From a virus: a stretch of 64,000 nucleotides of DNA. The notes beneath the pieces are model-generated. The model was not told where the DNA came from. It searched no databases and was given only the letters and a program-made list of their open reading frames with translations. How positions within the stretch are numbered: position 1 is the first letter of the stretch; each line of letters begins with the position of its first letter. Position numbers and translations under genes: made by a program. This document shows, piece by piece, positions 24,380 to 33,627 of this stretch. The stretch spans positions 1-64,000 of the IMG/VR virus record IMGVR_UViG_3300012228_000001. One strand, written 5' to 3'.

Positions 24380-25512
24380 AACTGTGTCAGCGTTATAGTT
24401 CCCGCCAGTAACCGCTGGCTGTTCGCCGGGTTCTGGTTCGTTGTTGGAGTTGTCATCACCAAATCCCTGACGCCAGATACTTCGGCAATCGCAACGATTA
24501 GGTCAACTATGATTAGCTCGGAACCCGCTGGCAAGACAAGAAAAAAGTTTTCGATGGCGTCCTGCACTGCCAGCGCCACGGTTGCAAAGTCGTATCCGTC
24601 CGCAATCTCAATTTGCGCCGTGACGGCGACGGATACCGCCTCAATCGCCGAGACCGTGACGACAATTCCCGCCGCCTTATAGCCCGGCACGCTCTGCCCA
24701 TCAACAGTCGTGTAGCCGTTAATATTCCGCTGCGCCAGGGCGATTAGCTCGGCGCTGGCGGTGCCACCACCATTATCGATATACACCGCCACGCGCCCAA
24801 GGGTATTGTCAGGCTCGATAGCTTTGGCCCAACGGACGATCTCCTGCAACGCCCCTTGGTTGTCGAGGATTTGCGCCGTGAGCGCACCGGCCTCAAGTCC
24901 AGCCAGCGGCGATCTCGCTAAATTCTGTATATACACGCGGAAGCGCACGGCCCGCGCTTCTGCCGTTTCCACGTCCGCGCCGTTCTTGATGGCCGTGTAA
25001 TTGTAGACGCCGCCGATCCCGGCGATCTGGCCGGATATCGCATTGACCCGTCCAGCCGAAATATTGCCCGCCGTGCCCGCAACCGAAGCGCTCACCCCAA
25101 CGTCCACAATTTGCTTCCCTGCCGGTAGCGTCGCGGCGGCGAGGGTCACAAACGATACTTCCGGCGCTGTCCCGACCGCTGGTGCAGTCACAATAGTTCC
25201 AGCCGGGATTGCGACGGCGGCAGTTCCGGTGTTGGCCTTGCGGGAGAATGTTACAGCGCCGGTTGATTTGACCGCGCCAAGCAAGGGGAAATTAAACGCC
25301 GCATACAGCTCTGTAGGGATTGCTCGTTGCAGGCCGAAAAACATCTTCGAGTCCAACGCTTCGAGCTGGATCGCCAACGCTTCAAGCACGGTTCGCGCCA
25401 CGCCGCCCGCGTTCAAGTCGGTCAAGATCGTCGACAGGCCAACCATATCGAAGATCAACTGCTCGGCATGATCCTCTGCTGGTGTAACTTCGAAGGGAAT
25501 TTCTAACGCCAT
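24376..25512 (-). CDS. Baseplate J-like wedge protein
   Basis: The 378-residue protein has the family's hallmarks: an N-terminal LSTILTDLNAGGVARTVLEALAI, the central Ala/Gly-rich sandwich (IPAGTIVTAPAVGTAPEVSFVT), AGNISAGRVNAI, then EARAVRFRVYIQNLARSP and AVYIDNGGGTASAEL. This is the J/gp6 wedge that joins the tail tube to the baseplate periphery. Gene order gp25-fusion, J, next protein matches contractile-tail phages. Confidence 0.9.
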   Translation of the reverse strand: MALEIPFEVTPAEDHAEQLIFDMVGLSTILTDLNAGGVARTVLEALAIQLEALDSKMFFGLQRAIPTELYAAFNFPLLGAVKSTGAVTFSRKANTGTAAVAIPAGTIVTAPAVGTAPEVSFVTLAAATLPAGKQIVDVGVSASVAGTAGNISAGRVNAISGQIAGIGGVYNYTAIKNGADVETAEARAVRFRVYIQNLARSPLAGLEAGALTAQILDNQGALQEIVRWAKAIEPDNTLGRVAVYIDNGGGTASAELIALAQRNINGYTTVDGQSVPGYKAAGIVVTVSAIEAVSVAVTAQIEIADGYDFATVALAVQDAIENFFLVLPAGSELIIVDLIVAIAEVSGVRDLVMTTPTTNQNPANSQRLLAGTITLTQL

Positions 25513-25521
25513 AGTCGCCTC

Positions 25522-26517
25522 TTATCGCGGAATAACGAGATTTAGCTCCGCTGGACTTTCCTGTCCGATCACTCGCGCTGTCAATGTTGCCGTCAATGCC
25601 GACGCTTGGAATATCGTTACCGCGTTCTCCACCCGCGTAATGCGCGGGTCTTGCCGCACCGTGCGGCGCACTTCCATCGCCGCCTGCTGCACCGCTGCCG
25701 GTGTTCCCGCGATGCCGATATACAACTCCAACTCGCAGCCGTAATCGGCGTGCAGCGGAAGTTGGCCCTTCGGAACTATGAGCCGGTGCCGCACGGCCTG
25801 CGCGAGATTTTCGCCCCCGCTGACAACCCGCAAATCGCCCTGCGCATCGAATTCGAGATAGCCGTCCTGCGTCAACGCAATGTCCTGCCCAAGCAGCGTG
25901 CCGTAGTCAGTTGGTGCTGATCCGACGACTTGATTGTGCGGGTCTTGCGCGTCGAGCGGTAGCGTTATCAAATCGCCCGGTATGGCGACGGCCTTCCCCG
26001 CTGAAATGTCCGCTTCCCTCTTCGCGACGTAGGGATAATCGAGCGAGTTGAGAGTTGCGATCTCAAGCCACCGATCTCCGTCGTTTAGAAAGCGCTGCGC
26101 GACGCCGCGAAGCGTGTCGCCCCATTGAACCATGTAGCCCTTGCGAGACCGTGACTGCACAAGAAACACGTTGTTGACAGCTTCGGACGACTTTTCGAAC
26201 GAAGTGAATAGGTCTTTAATCAAGCGCAGCCGTCGAAGCGCCCGCAACTCGTCGCGTAGCGCGACGTTCAAATCCCAAGGCACGTCAAGATTTGCCGTTG
26301 CCAGCTCAATCAAGCTATCGATCTGATCGACCGTGGTTTGCACTTCGGAGTACGGGAACCGGATCATTGGCGACTTGCCCTTGTTGAACGCCATATAAGC
26401 GTTTCGAATCAGCAATAGACGAGCGAGGACTTCGGTAAGCGCATTGACGACCGGCTTGACCAATGGTGCGCGTTTTTGATCGGCGGACAGCGCGACGTAA
26501 TGTTCAGTGAGAGTCAT
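25522..26517 (-). CDS. Baseplate protein: LysM domain fused to gp25-like domain
   Basis: The 331-residue protein has three parts: an N-terminal helical region (1-130), a LysM-like segment (YMVQWGDTLRGVAQRFLNDGDRWLEIATLNSL, about 129-160) and a C-terminal gp25-like domain (GQDIALTQDGYLEFDAQGDLRVVSGGENLAQAVRHRL). In T4 the LysM protein gp53 and gp25 are separate wedge subunits; here they are joined in one chain. Gp25 initiates sheath assembly on the baseplate. The ATG lies in good context next to the preceding tail gene. Confidence 0.85.
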   Translation of the reverse strand: MTLTEHYVALSADQKRAPLVKPVVNALTEVLARLLLIRNAYMAFNKGKSPMIRFPYSEVQTTVDQIDSLIELATANLDVPWDLNVALRDELRALRRLRLIKDLFTSFEKSSEAVNNVFLVQSRSRKGYMVQWGDTLRGVAQRFLNDGDRWLEIATLNSLDYPYVAKREADISAGKAVAIPGDLITLPLDAQDPHNQVVGSAPTDYGTLLGQDIALTQDGYLEFDAQGDLRVVSGGENLAQAVRHRLIVPKGQLPLHADYGCELELYIGIAGTPAAVQQAAMEVRRTVRQDPRITRVENAVTIFQASALTATLTARVIGQESPAELNLVIPR

Positions 26518-26518
26518 T

Positions 26519-27199
26519 TTAATACACTGCCGGGTTTTCAGCTCCCATAAGCGAGCCGTAAAGCCCTGCGGCCTTGTCTTCGATCCCTTTGATTAGCGAT
26601 TCCGGCATGGCCGGGAAGTTGCCGAAGCCGTCCAGTATCCGGTTGAATATTTCCAGCGGCGACCCCAAATCCTTTATCAAGCTGTCGAGTAGGACGGACG
26701 GGTTATTCAGAAAATCTTCGAGCACCAAAAACTCAATGTTGTACTTATACAAAAACTGATGCTGGATGCTGCGCTCGTACTGAAACTGAGTAATACGGAT
26801 TTTGAAAAAGTGCATGTCCGATACGTCCATAAAAATCCACGCGCTGCCCCGGTCGCGCACCGACGCTTGCGCTTGGTTGTAAAAATTCGTCGCCATCCCT
26901 TCGAGCAGGCGATATTGGAGTTGGCCGGGAAGTGGAACGCCCGCAAGCCCCCATTGCGGCGTCGCCTTGAATCCGAACGTGCCGCGAATGTTACCTTTAG
27001 GGACGCCAGCGCCAAACCAGTTTTCAAAATTGCTACGCAAGGTTTGCACCACCCCGCCGCGTGTCGGGATAGTGAGCTGAAAACTTTCGGGGTTGACCGG
27101 GAAAATATAGAACGCTGAAAACGTCGATCCCGTCGTGCGAAAAACGAACGGCAGAGATTGCATGTTTCGCAGTGTTTTATCGAGAGATCCGTTGCTCAT
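26519..27199 (-). CDS. Tail/baseplate structural protein, 226 aa
   Basis: Starts MSNGSLDKTLRNMQSLPFVFR and has LFYIFPVNPESFQLTIPTRGGVVQTLRSNFENWFGAG, a pattern shared by tail proteins adjoining LysM wedge genes in phages. It overlaps the next gene by four bases. A role as hub-associated or gp48/gp54-like tube initiator is an inference from position. Confidence 0.6.
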   Translation of the reverse strand: MSNGSLDKTLRNMQSLPFVFRTTGSTFSAFYIFPVNPESFQLTIPTRGGVVQTLRSNFENWFGAGVPKGNIRGTFGFKATPQWGLAGVPLPGQLQYRLLEGMATNFYNQAQASVRDRGSAWIFMDVSDMHFFKIRITQFQYERSIQHQFLYKYNIEFLVLEDFLNNPSVLLDSLIKDLGSPLEIFNRILDGFGNFPAMPESLIKGIEDKAAGLYGSLMGAENPAVY

Positions 27200-27717
27200 A
27201 CAAATTCCTGATACCGTAAAGTCAAGGCAGAGATATTGAGTGTCGTTCCGTCAATAGCGCCGTCCAGTCCGTTGAGCCGCGTGTCGGTGCCGTAAAAGGT
27301 ATCAGCTTGCCACGTCCAAAATACCCACCACGTTCCTTCCGCCGCTTGTATCGCCGCGTTGTTATCCCAATTCACCGAATGGCTGTAATCGACTATCGTT
27401 TCGAGCAGTTCGTCAACATGGGTGATTCGCCACGCGGTTACATCGGTGCCAGCGTTCTGCGGATGCCCGCCGAGATATTCAACGGTTCGTTCGAATTCAG
27501 GATCGGCTAATTCTATCGCGTCTTTTTTTGCTATAAGCAGCGCGTCCAAAGCGTCGAGCGCGTCGGCCTGCATCTTTTGATAAATGCCTTTTTCGAGCAA
27601 TGTTTCGGCGTACAGCCCTTGCGCAAACACGAGCGATTGTTGGAGCTGCGAGAGTTGCAACGGGTAGCCAGTGACCCATTTTGCAATCAACGCCAATTCT
27701 TGTTCTGTAAACGCCAT
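27196..27717 (-). CDS. Tail/baseplate protein, 173 aa
   Basis: Helical start (FTEQELALIAKWVTGYPLQLSQLQQSLVFAQGLYAE) then a Trp-rich C-terminal half (GTWWVFWTWQADTFYGTD). It is sandwiched between the spike gene and the 226-residue protein with overlapping stop and start codons. No family recognised. Confidence 0.55.
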   Translation of the reverse strand: MAFTEQELALIAKWVTGYPLQLSQLQQSLVFAQGLYAETLLEKGIYQKMQADALDALDALLIAKKDAIELADPEFERTVEYLGGHPQNAGTDVTAWRITHVDELLETIVDYSHSVNWDNNAAIQAAEGTWWVFWTWQADTFYGTDTRLNGLDGAIDGTTLNISALTLRYQEFV

Positions 27718-29034
27718 TTACTTGCTCACAAAAACGGTCCCGCTGAGTATATCGGGCGGGAGAATATTCGATGGGCCGGTTACGCTTCGCCCGTTCTCCA
27801 CGCCAAAATGAAAATGAAAAATCAACGTCGTGATGATCCACAGTAGCAAATCATCGCCCAACACAACCGGATGGGAAGCCCCCGACGTGCCGACCCGCGC
27901 AATCCCGCCGCACTCGATTGTCGCGTTGCCGCCCGCCTTGGCGGCGATGTTCCCGTCCGCATTGGCGTCGATGTTCCCGTCCGCTTCCGCCGTGATGTTC
28001 CCCTTTGCCTTGACCGTAACATCTTCCGGCGCGTCGACTTCAAGGTTGCCTTCCCCGTCAAACTTGATGGATGTTTCGCCCTTATCGATTATCAAAATGG
28101 TCCCGTTTTCGCTCTCTTGTGTCGTGATCGTGACCTTGCCTTGCTTCGCACTTTTCGTGGATATGTGAACGTTGCCTTCTTCACTCTGCTCTTCGAGTTC
28201 TTCAACCAAGACGATCTCGCGCACGGCCTCGCCGTTGGCACCAACTATCTGCATGGTTTTACGTTGCGTCGCGATCTTGCCGGTCACTAGGCCGATGTTT
28301 CCGCGCTTCGCGCCGCGAGTCGATAGGACGATATTGCCTTCAGGATCGGGCGTCGTTTCTATCCGTGCCACGCCATATTTATAATCGTCGTAGATTTCCT
28401 GTTCGATGGGTTCACGGGCAATCGTCGTTTGAACGTTTACGTTGCCACGATTATCGATCTCAAGCGCCGAGCCGTTCTGGACTCGCGTGTAGCGCGGGCT
28501 TTCGCTCTGCGTCGGTTGTAGGCGCGACCGAAATTCTTCTTTGGGGTTGCCAGCGGCGTCGAACACCGTCACGGCCTGCGCCTCACGCGGGTAAATCGAT
28601 TCGTCCGAGTCCCGGTTGACGTGCGGCAAGGCTTGGTTGGAGACCGGGCCAAAGGCGGTAATAACGGCATCGCGCTGCGGCCCCGGTGCGCCGATAAACT
28701 GGACTAAGCAGATTGAGCCGACCCTCGGCGTCCAACTTTCGCCGTCGTAAATATCTCTAGTACGCGACGCCGCCCGCTGGCGCGACAATTGCGCGTCGGG
28801 TCGCGTGTCCTGATGGAAGTGCGGTGAGAATACTTGCAGGCGGAAAAGCGTGTAGTTGTAATCGATCAGCGACACGTCGCACAAGGTTTGCCCTTGGCCG
28901 TTGTTAGGATCGTCGGTCGCCAGCACGTTGACGACGACGCCCTTGACCGGCCAATTGATCGACTCGGCGGGGTTGCTGTATCCGCTGGCGTCGCGGAACG
29001 TGTGTTGACTGACTGTGCCGTCCGGCAGTTCCAT
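27718..29034 (-). CDS. Baseplate central spike (gpV/gp5-like)
   Basis: The N-terminus is an OB-fold type (KGVVVNVLATDDPNNGQGQTLCDVSLIDY). The C-terminal part has repeats rich in Gly-Asn-Ile (GNITAEADGNIDANADGNIA), matching the octad-like beta-helix of phage spikes, followed by HFHFGVENGR, an HxH apex motif that binds an iron ion. The spike pierces the host envelope. It is the second protein downstream of the tape measure, after the gp27-like hub. Confidence 0.85.
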   Translation of the reverse strand: MELPDGTVSQHTFRDASGYSNPAESINWPVKGVVVNVLATDDPNNGQGQTLCDVSLIDYNYTLFRLQVFSPHFHQDTRPDAQLSRQRAASRTRDIYDGESWTPRVGSICLVQFIGAPGPQRDAVITAFGPVSNQALPHVNRDSDESIYPREAQAVTVFDAAGNPKEEFRSRLQPTQSESPRYTRVQNGSALEIDNRGNVNVQTTIAREPIEQEIYDDYKYGVARIETTPDPEGNIVLSTRGAKRGNIGLVTGKIATQRKTMQIVGANGEAVREIVLVEELEEQSEEGNVHISTKSAKQGKVTITTQESENGTILIIDKGETSIKFDGEGNLEVDAPEDVTVKAKGNITAEADGNIDANADGNIAAKAGGNATIECGGIARVGTSGASHPVVLGDDLLLWIITTLIFHFHFGVENGRSVTGPSNILPPDILSGTVFVSK

Positions 29035-30741
29035 TTAATACTCTCTCCACGTTGGATCGCGAAGATCGGGATCGTCGCTGTTGATGCCGCCGTTCGCGAA
29101 CGGTCTCGGGTTGACCGGGTTGGTATTGGCAAGCGTGCCCGCCGTCTTGGCCGCTTCGGCCTCTGCGTTTTGTTCAGTGCCGGTTGCAAGGCTTGGCCTG
29201 ATAAACGCTTCTGCCGGTTGTCCGCGAGTCAGTTCCAGCTCGGTCGTAAAATGGCCCTGCTCGGTGTTGTAGCTGTGATGCACGGCGACGACGTAAAAAT
29301 GATAGGGCGTCTGGAATCCTTGGTTCGTCACGCCCGGCAGTTCGATCTTGTGGCCGACGCGGATTGTCGGACTGCCATGAATTTTCACTCGGCCTGTATA
29401 ATAACGATCAAGCTGGCTGTACCAGCGCCACGCCGCGCCCGCCCAATCGTCGGCAATCTGGTAAATTGGCCCCGTCTTGTTCTGAATGTCCCTCGCCGTC
29501 GCGTCGACCTGCGTCATCGAAAGGGTCGAGTTGGGCGTTTCCATTGTGATCGCTTCGTTTTCAAGCGCCTCATGGAAGCTGCCGGTGAGCCGCGCCGTCT
29601 TCACTGAGTCGGTGATCTGGCTGTCGAGATACTTGCTTGTGATGAATAGCTGCCGCACGCCGCGATCTTTGATCGAGCTAAGATCGAGCCGCTTCGTCGA
29701 GTCTATAACCAGCCGCGTGATCGAAGTTGGCGAGTAAATCCACGGGATGACTGAAATGAAATTGTAATACTGCTCGTCGCCACGGGCGACATTGATGCCG
29801 ATAATGGCGTCGTCGGAAATAAAGTGGTGCCGCCGCGACGCATTGCCGCCGCTTACCGAAAACGAATACCAGTCCGACTCGTCAAACGGCACGCGCCGGT
29901 AATTGATCGCGAAGCCGCCGTCCGGCGTTGTGTCCGACCACAGCTCCCCAAAATACTCGAATTGATGGTCGAGCAGCAGATTTGCAAACGAGCCTTCGTA
30001 GCCGTCGAGCGAAAGATTTGGAATATACTTTTCGCCAAAGCCAAGGATCGGATCGTTGCCAACGAATTGCGCCTCGACACTCATGGTCGGGATCGGGTTC
30101 CACTGGAAAACTTCCTTGACTCGCGGGAAGAACTCGCCGATATAACCGAGCAGGATGTTTTTCAAGATTTCCGCAGACGGAAGATTGCTACGTCCTTGGT
30201 TGGGGAAATAATTCAAGAATGCCTGCTGGCGGTCGGCAAGTTCGGCCACGCCGTCTTTTGCGTTCGATCCGACCCCGGCGTAGAACCAAAAAAACGTGCG
30301 CCCAACGTAGAGCCAACGCGCCATATCTTGCCCGCTGATTTCAATGTAATGGCTGACATGGTTGTCGTTGATCGTCGTAGTCTTCGCCACGCGGGAAACA
30401 AGGCCGAGCATGACGTTTTCGAGCCGCCCGTTAGCCACGCCGTTGTCCAACTGAATCAGCATAATATCGTTCGGCTGGATTAAATCCGTGTACGACGGGC
30501 GAACCGCATCGATGAGATACATGGAAAAACTTCCCGGTGCCAAGTCGAGGCTTTTTCGGGTCTCGATGCTGAAAACATCGTTGGTAAGATCGATCCCGAT
30601 CTGCTGGACAAACCGTTCGTCGACAACCGCGACTTGGCCGGTGTCCAGGTAGATCGCGGCCATTTCTGCCGTAGCCCGGTCGCTCTTGAACAGCTTGAGC
30701 GGGAGCAGATAAATCCGGTGTTGTGGCGCGTAGCTTGTCAT
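29035..30741 (-). CDS. Baseplate hub protein (gp27/gpD-like)
   Basis: A 568-residue protein with beta-rich start (HRIYLLPLKLFKSD) and RKSLDLAPGSFSMYLIDAV, later a receptor-like GRTFFWFYAGVG, and a C-terminal segment GQPAEAFIRPSLA in low complexity. Next to both the tape measure and spike genes, it corresponds to the hub through which the tail channel opens. The family is inferred from context and gross sequence pattern. It directly abuts the spike gene. Confidence 0.7.
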   Translation of the reverse strand: MTSYAPQHRIYLLPLKLFKSDRATAEMAAIYLDTGQVAVVDERFVQQIGIDLTNDVFSIETRKSLDLAPGSFSMYLIDAVRPSYTDLIQPNDIMLIQLDNGVANGRLENVMLGLVSRVAKTTTINDNHVSHYIEISGQDMARWLYVGRTFFWFYAGVGSNAKDGVAELADRQQAFLNYFPNQGRSNLPSAEILKNILLGYIGEFFPRVKEVFQWNPIPTMSVEAQFVGNDPILGFGEKYIPNLSLDGYEGSFANLLLDHQFEYFGELWSDTTPDGGFAINYRRVPFDESDWYSFSVSGGNASRRHHFISDDAIIGINVARGDEQYYNFISVIPWIYSPTSITRLVIDSTKRLDLSSIKDRGVRQLFITSKYLDSQITDSVKTARLTGSFHEALENEAITMETPNSTLSMTQVDATARDIQNKTGPIYQIADDWAGAAWRWYSQLDRYYTGRVKIHGSPTIRVGHKIELPGVTNQGFQTPYHFYVVAVHHSYNTEQGHFTTELELTRGQPAEAFIRPSLATGTEQNAEAEAAKTAGTLANTNPVNPRPFANGGINSDDPDLRDPTWREY

Positions 30742-33108
30742 TTAGTGATCCGGTCGCAACGGTTTTTGCTTGTTCATCGTCGGCCCGCCCGGTGCGGCGT
30801 TGGCCGGGCGTTGGCCCGCAAGGCGAGTGGCATCCGCGTCGTCCCGCGTCGCCGCCGTGTTGTTCGCAACCACTACGGCGAGTTCTCCCATACGCCTCGT
30901 AACTTCCGTCATGTACCAGTCTAGGTGAGGGGTCTCTTTACCCGCATTGCCGCTATAGATCGACGTGGCGCGGCGCACGTCGCCTTTCGCCATCCCCAAG
31001 TGTTCTTTGAAAAGTTGAGCGGCCACGTCCGCATTCTCTTCGATATTTCGTGGGTCTTTCATCTTAAAGGCTTGAGCATTCTTTGGCATGATTTGCCACG
31101 GCCCCATCGCCCCCTTCGAGCTATCCCTTGGATTTGTGCCGTATTCAGACTCCACACCAGCCATCGCTACGAACCGCAACGGATCAAGGCCGTAGCGATT
31201 AGCAGCGGCGAACCCCGCTTCCATTACCCGTTGTCGAGTATCTGCGCCATGTTGGCTGCTCCACCGATAAGCGCCGTATAGCGTCGCGCCCGCACCGATG
31301 GCGCCCAAGACCGGCAGGGCGGCGGACCCCGCAACGGCGGTTCCGGCTTTGGCCGCTACGCCCCCTAACGCGCCAAGCGTCGCGCCGACCCCGCCCTTGC
31401 CAAGAAAGAAGGCGATGGCGTGACTGGACAAGCCCATAAGGCTGCTGAGAATCGCCATCAAGGTCGGGCCGAGCATTTCTTTTATCTCGCTTTCGATTTT
31501 GACCAGTTTGTCGCCTATCCCGGTGATCTCTTTACCCGCAAACCCAATGTCGACCGTGCGCGGCCCATAGTCGGCTTGCCGCCGCGCCTCGTCTATCTGC
31601 GCCTGCAATCCCGTGCTCACGTCTTTGGGCAAATCCTTCGCATTAAGCTGCCACAAACCGGCCACGTCGCCGCCGACCGCCCCGTATTGGCCGAGGGGTT
31701 TTAGCATCTGCGGGAATTGTCCAGAAATATGCTGAAAAAAATTGTTAAGCTGCTCGTCGGTTGGCCGTTCGCCCGGCCTGATCCCGACGTTGCCGCCCAA
31801 ACGCTGCAAGGCTTCCGTGACGCCGCCCGCGTTGGTCATCATCTTGTTGATGCCAATCAGCGTCGGCATGTAGCCCTTGGAGATATCCAGGCCAAGGAGT
31901 GCGCCCTGACGCATCACGTCGCCGAAGCTTTTGCCTATTGGCGACATTGACTCCATGAGTCCACCCATGACCTGCGTTGCGATGGGAGCACCGCCAGCGG
32001 GCAAATTAAGCCCCCTCATTGACCCCATTAGAGCGTAGATGCCACCGAAATAGGATTGCTCGTTTAAGGGTCGCCCGCCGTACAACTTGGACAGCATTTC
32101 ATACTGCCCCTTCCAATCTTCAAACTGATAGCGCCGCTGCGCTGCGTTAAGGCCGGTAGCTGCCGACACACCACCGGCCATGTTGGCGAAGCGCTCGAAG
32201 TGCCCCGCGTCGTAGAATCCGCCGCCGCCGACGCCCTGCTCGGCAGCTTGCGCCATTCCCTGCCGCCCAAGGCCGAAGTGCATCCCAAGCCCGGCAAACC
32301 GTTGGGTCATGCCGATTTGCTGCGCGGTCGTGCCGGTCATCCCGGCAGCTCGAAGCGATCCGGCGATCCGGGCGGCGTCGATCTGATACACGCCATACGG
32401 CCCTGCGGCCTGCATGGCTATCTCGTTGAGATTTTCTGACCCGCGTCCGAGGAACGCCCGTATGTCCGCCGCCGCAATGCCAAACTCTTTTGCTCGATTG
32501 CGCGACTCATAGGCAATCGCCCCCGCGCTGGCGATACCAAGCAGGCTCGCGGCCCTGGCGAACCCTTGCACAAGGCGCGGCATCCATTTATCGAATGCGC
32601 GGTCTTGGGCGCTGTATAAACCCTCTTTCAAATCTTCCCGATAGCCCTCCATGCGCTGAATCTGGCGCTGGTAGCGTTCGATCACTTTAGGGTCGCCGCT
32701 CGCCGCGCCGCCAACAAGCGGATTGGTTGCCGCTTGGGCCGGAGTCGCCCCCCCACGAAGCATCGCGTTATAGTACATTTCCTTGCCGGGTGGCACGGTG
32801 ATCTTGTTGATCGCTTCAAGGTCAAGCTTGCGTTGCGCGATTAGCTTGTTGATCTCCTGTTCGCCAAGCTTCCAGCGGGAAAGATGAGTGAGAATTCTAT
32901 CGATCCGATCGGGACTGTATGCGGTTGGCCCTGCGGCGCCCGCTTCGGCAAGCGCGGCGGCAGCGGTGTTGGGAGCGCCACGCCCGGCAATCGGTTTGGC
33001 GCTTGCCTGCGCTCGCTCGTACCAGTCAGCGCCGACCTTGCCGACCTGCGAAATGGCGTCCGCGATCCCTTGGACTTCTACGCCTACTGTAACTCGTGCA
33101 TCAGCCAC
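30742..33108 (-). CDS. Tape measure protein with lytic transglycosylase domain
   Basis: The 788-residue protein has long Ala-rich helices (TAAAALAEAGAAGPTAY, LTHLSRWKLGEQEINKLI), a hydrophobic Gly/Ala segment (LGALGGVAAKAGTAVAGSAALPVLGA) and near the C-terminus an SLT domain: AMAGVESEYGTNPRDSSKGAMGPWQIMPKNAQAF. The Glu of ESEYG is the catalytic residue. The tape fixes tail length, and the SLT domain cuts peptidoglycan on entry. For myoviruses the tape is fairly short, corresponding to a short tail by the usual 1.5 angstrom per residue rule. Confidence 0.88.
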   Translation of the reverse strand: MADARVTVGVEVQGIADAISQVGKVGADWYERAQASAKPIAGRGAPNTAAAALAEAGAAGPTAYSPDRIDRILTHLSRWKLGEQEINKLIAQRKLDLEAINKITVPPGKEMYYNAMLRGGATPAQAATNPLVGGAASGDPKVIERYQRQIQRMEGYREDLKEGLYSAQDRAFDKWMPRLVQGFARAASLLGIASAGAIAYESRNRAKEFGIAAADIRAFLGRGSENLNEIAMQAAGPYGVYQIDAARIAGSLRAAGMTGTTAQQIGMTQRFAGLGMHFGLGRQGMAQAAEQGVGGGGFYDAGHFERFANMAGGVSAATGLNAAQRRYQFEDWKGQYEMLSKLYGGRPLNEQSYFGGIYALMGSMRGLNLPAGGAPIATQVMGGLMESMSPIGKSFGDVMRQGALLGLDISKGYMPTLIGINKMMTNAGGVTEALQRLGGNVGIRPGERPTDEQLNNFFQHISGQFPQMLKPLGQYGAVGGDVAGLWQLNAKDLPKDVSTGLQAQIDEARRQADYGPRTVDIGFAGKEITGIGDKLVKIESEIKEMLGPTLMAILSSLMGLSSHAIAFFLGKGGVGATLGALGGVAAKAGTAVAGSAALPVLGAIGAGATLYGAYRWSSQHGADTRQRVMEAGFAAANRYGLDPLRFVAMAGVESEYGTNPRDSSKGAMGPWQIMPKNAQAFKMKDPRNIEENADVAAQLFKEHLGMAKGDVRRATSIYSGNAGKETPHLDWYMTEVTRRMGELAVVVANNTAATRDDADATRLAGQRPANAAPGGPTMNKQKPLRPDH

Positions 33109-33199
33109 TTATGCCCTCAAAAAAATGTTTCACGAAATCCCTAAGTGTGCCATTTTTCTCTTTTAATTACTCTCTCGTAATGGTATTCACCGTAACACA

Positions 33200-33568
33200 A
33201 TGAAGACCAAACAGTGCGGACACGATCAAGCTGAAACTATCGTTGGATGCCGTGAATGTCACAATGCCTATGCGCGTGAATGGCGCAAGGCGCATCCACC
33301 ATCCTTGGAACAACGAAAGAAAAACAGTTGCACTTCGATGGCTCGCGTCTATCTGCAACGCGGCAAAATTAAACGCAAACCTTGCCGCCTGTGCAAATCT
33401 CCAAACGCGCAGATGCACCATCGCGACTATTCCAAGCCGCTCAAGGTCGAGTGGCTTTGCCGTGACTGTCACATGATCGTTAGACATAACCGAGTCAGCC
33501 CAAAAATTAGAGCGATTGCCGATAGAGTTATTGCCAACGCTAAGGCGCTTGAAGCAGCGCGAACTTAG
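33200..33568 (+). CDS. HNH-type zinc-finger protein, homing endonuclease-like
   Basis: The 122-residue plus-strand product starts MKTKQCGHDQAETIVGCREC and has CRLCKSPNAQMHHRDYSKPLKVEWLCRDCHM: a treble-clef zinc site with HH, the HNH core. The gene lies antisense between the tape measure and the chaperone genes, an insertion site of the late operon. The ribosome site is poor, which is common for such genes. Its flanks show no recognisable target duplication. Confidence 0.75.
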   Translation: MKTKQCGHDQAETIVGCRECHNAYAREWRKAHPPSLEQRKKNSCTSMARVYLQRGKIKRKPCRLCKSPNAQMHHRDYSKPLKVEWLCRDCHMIVRHNRVSPKIRAIADRVIANAKALEAART

Positions 33569-33627
33569 GTTGTATGAGCAGCGCGGTGAGCAGGCGCGTT
33601 GGCCCGCTGCGGGGGAACCCGCGCTAC

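Noticed and set aside
29824-30483. 219-residue plus-strand frame within the hub gene
   Set aside because: Shadow frame of a well-supported baseplate gene on the other strand.
33569-33627. GC-rich hairpin GCGGG-GGAA-CCCGC as a terminator
   Set aside because: No U run follows on either strand; it may only be a remnant next to the HNH gene.
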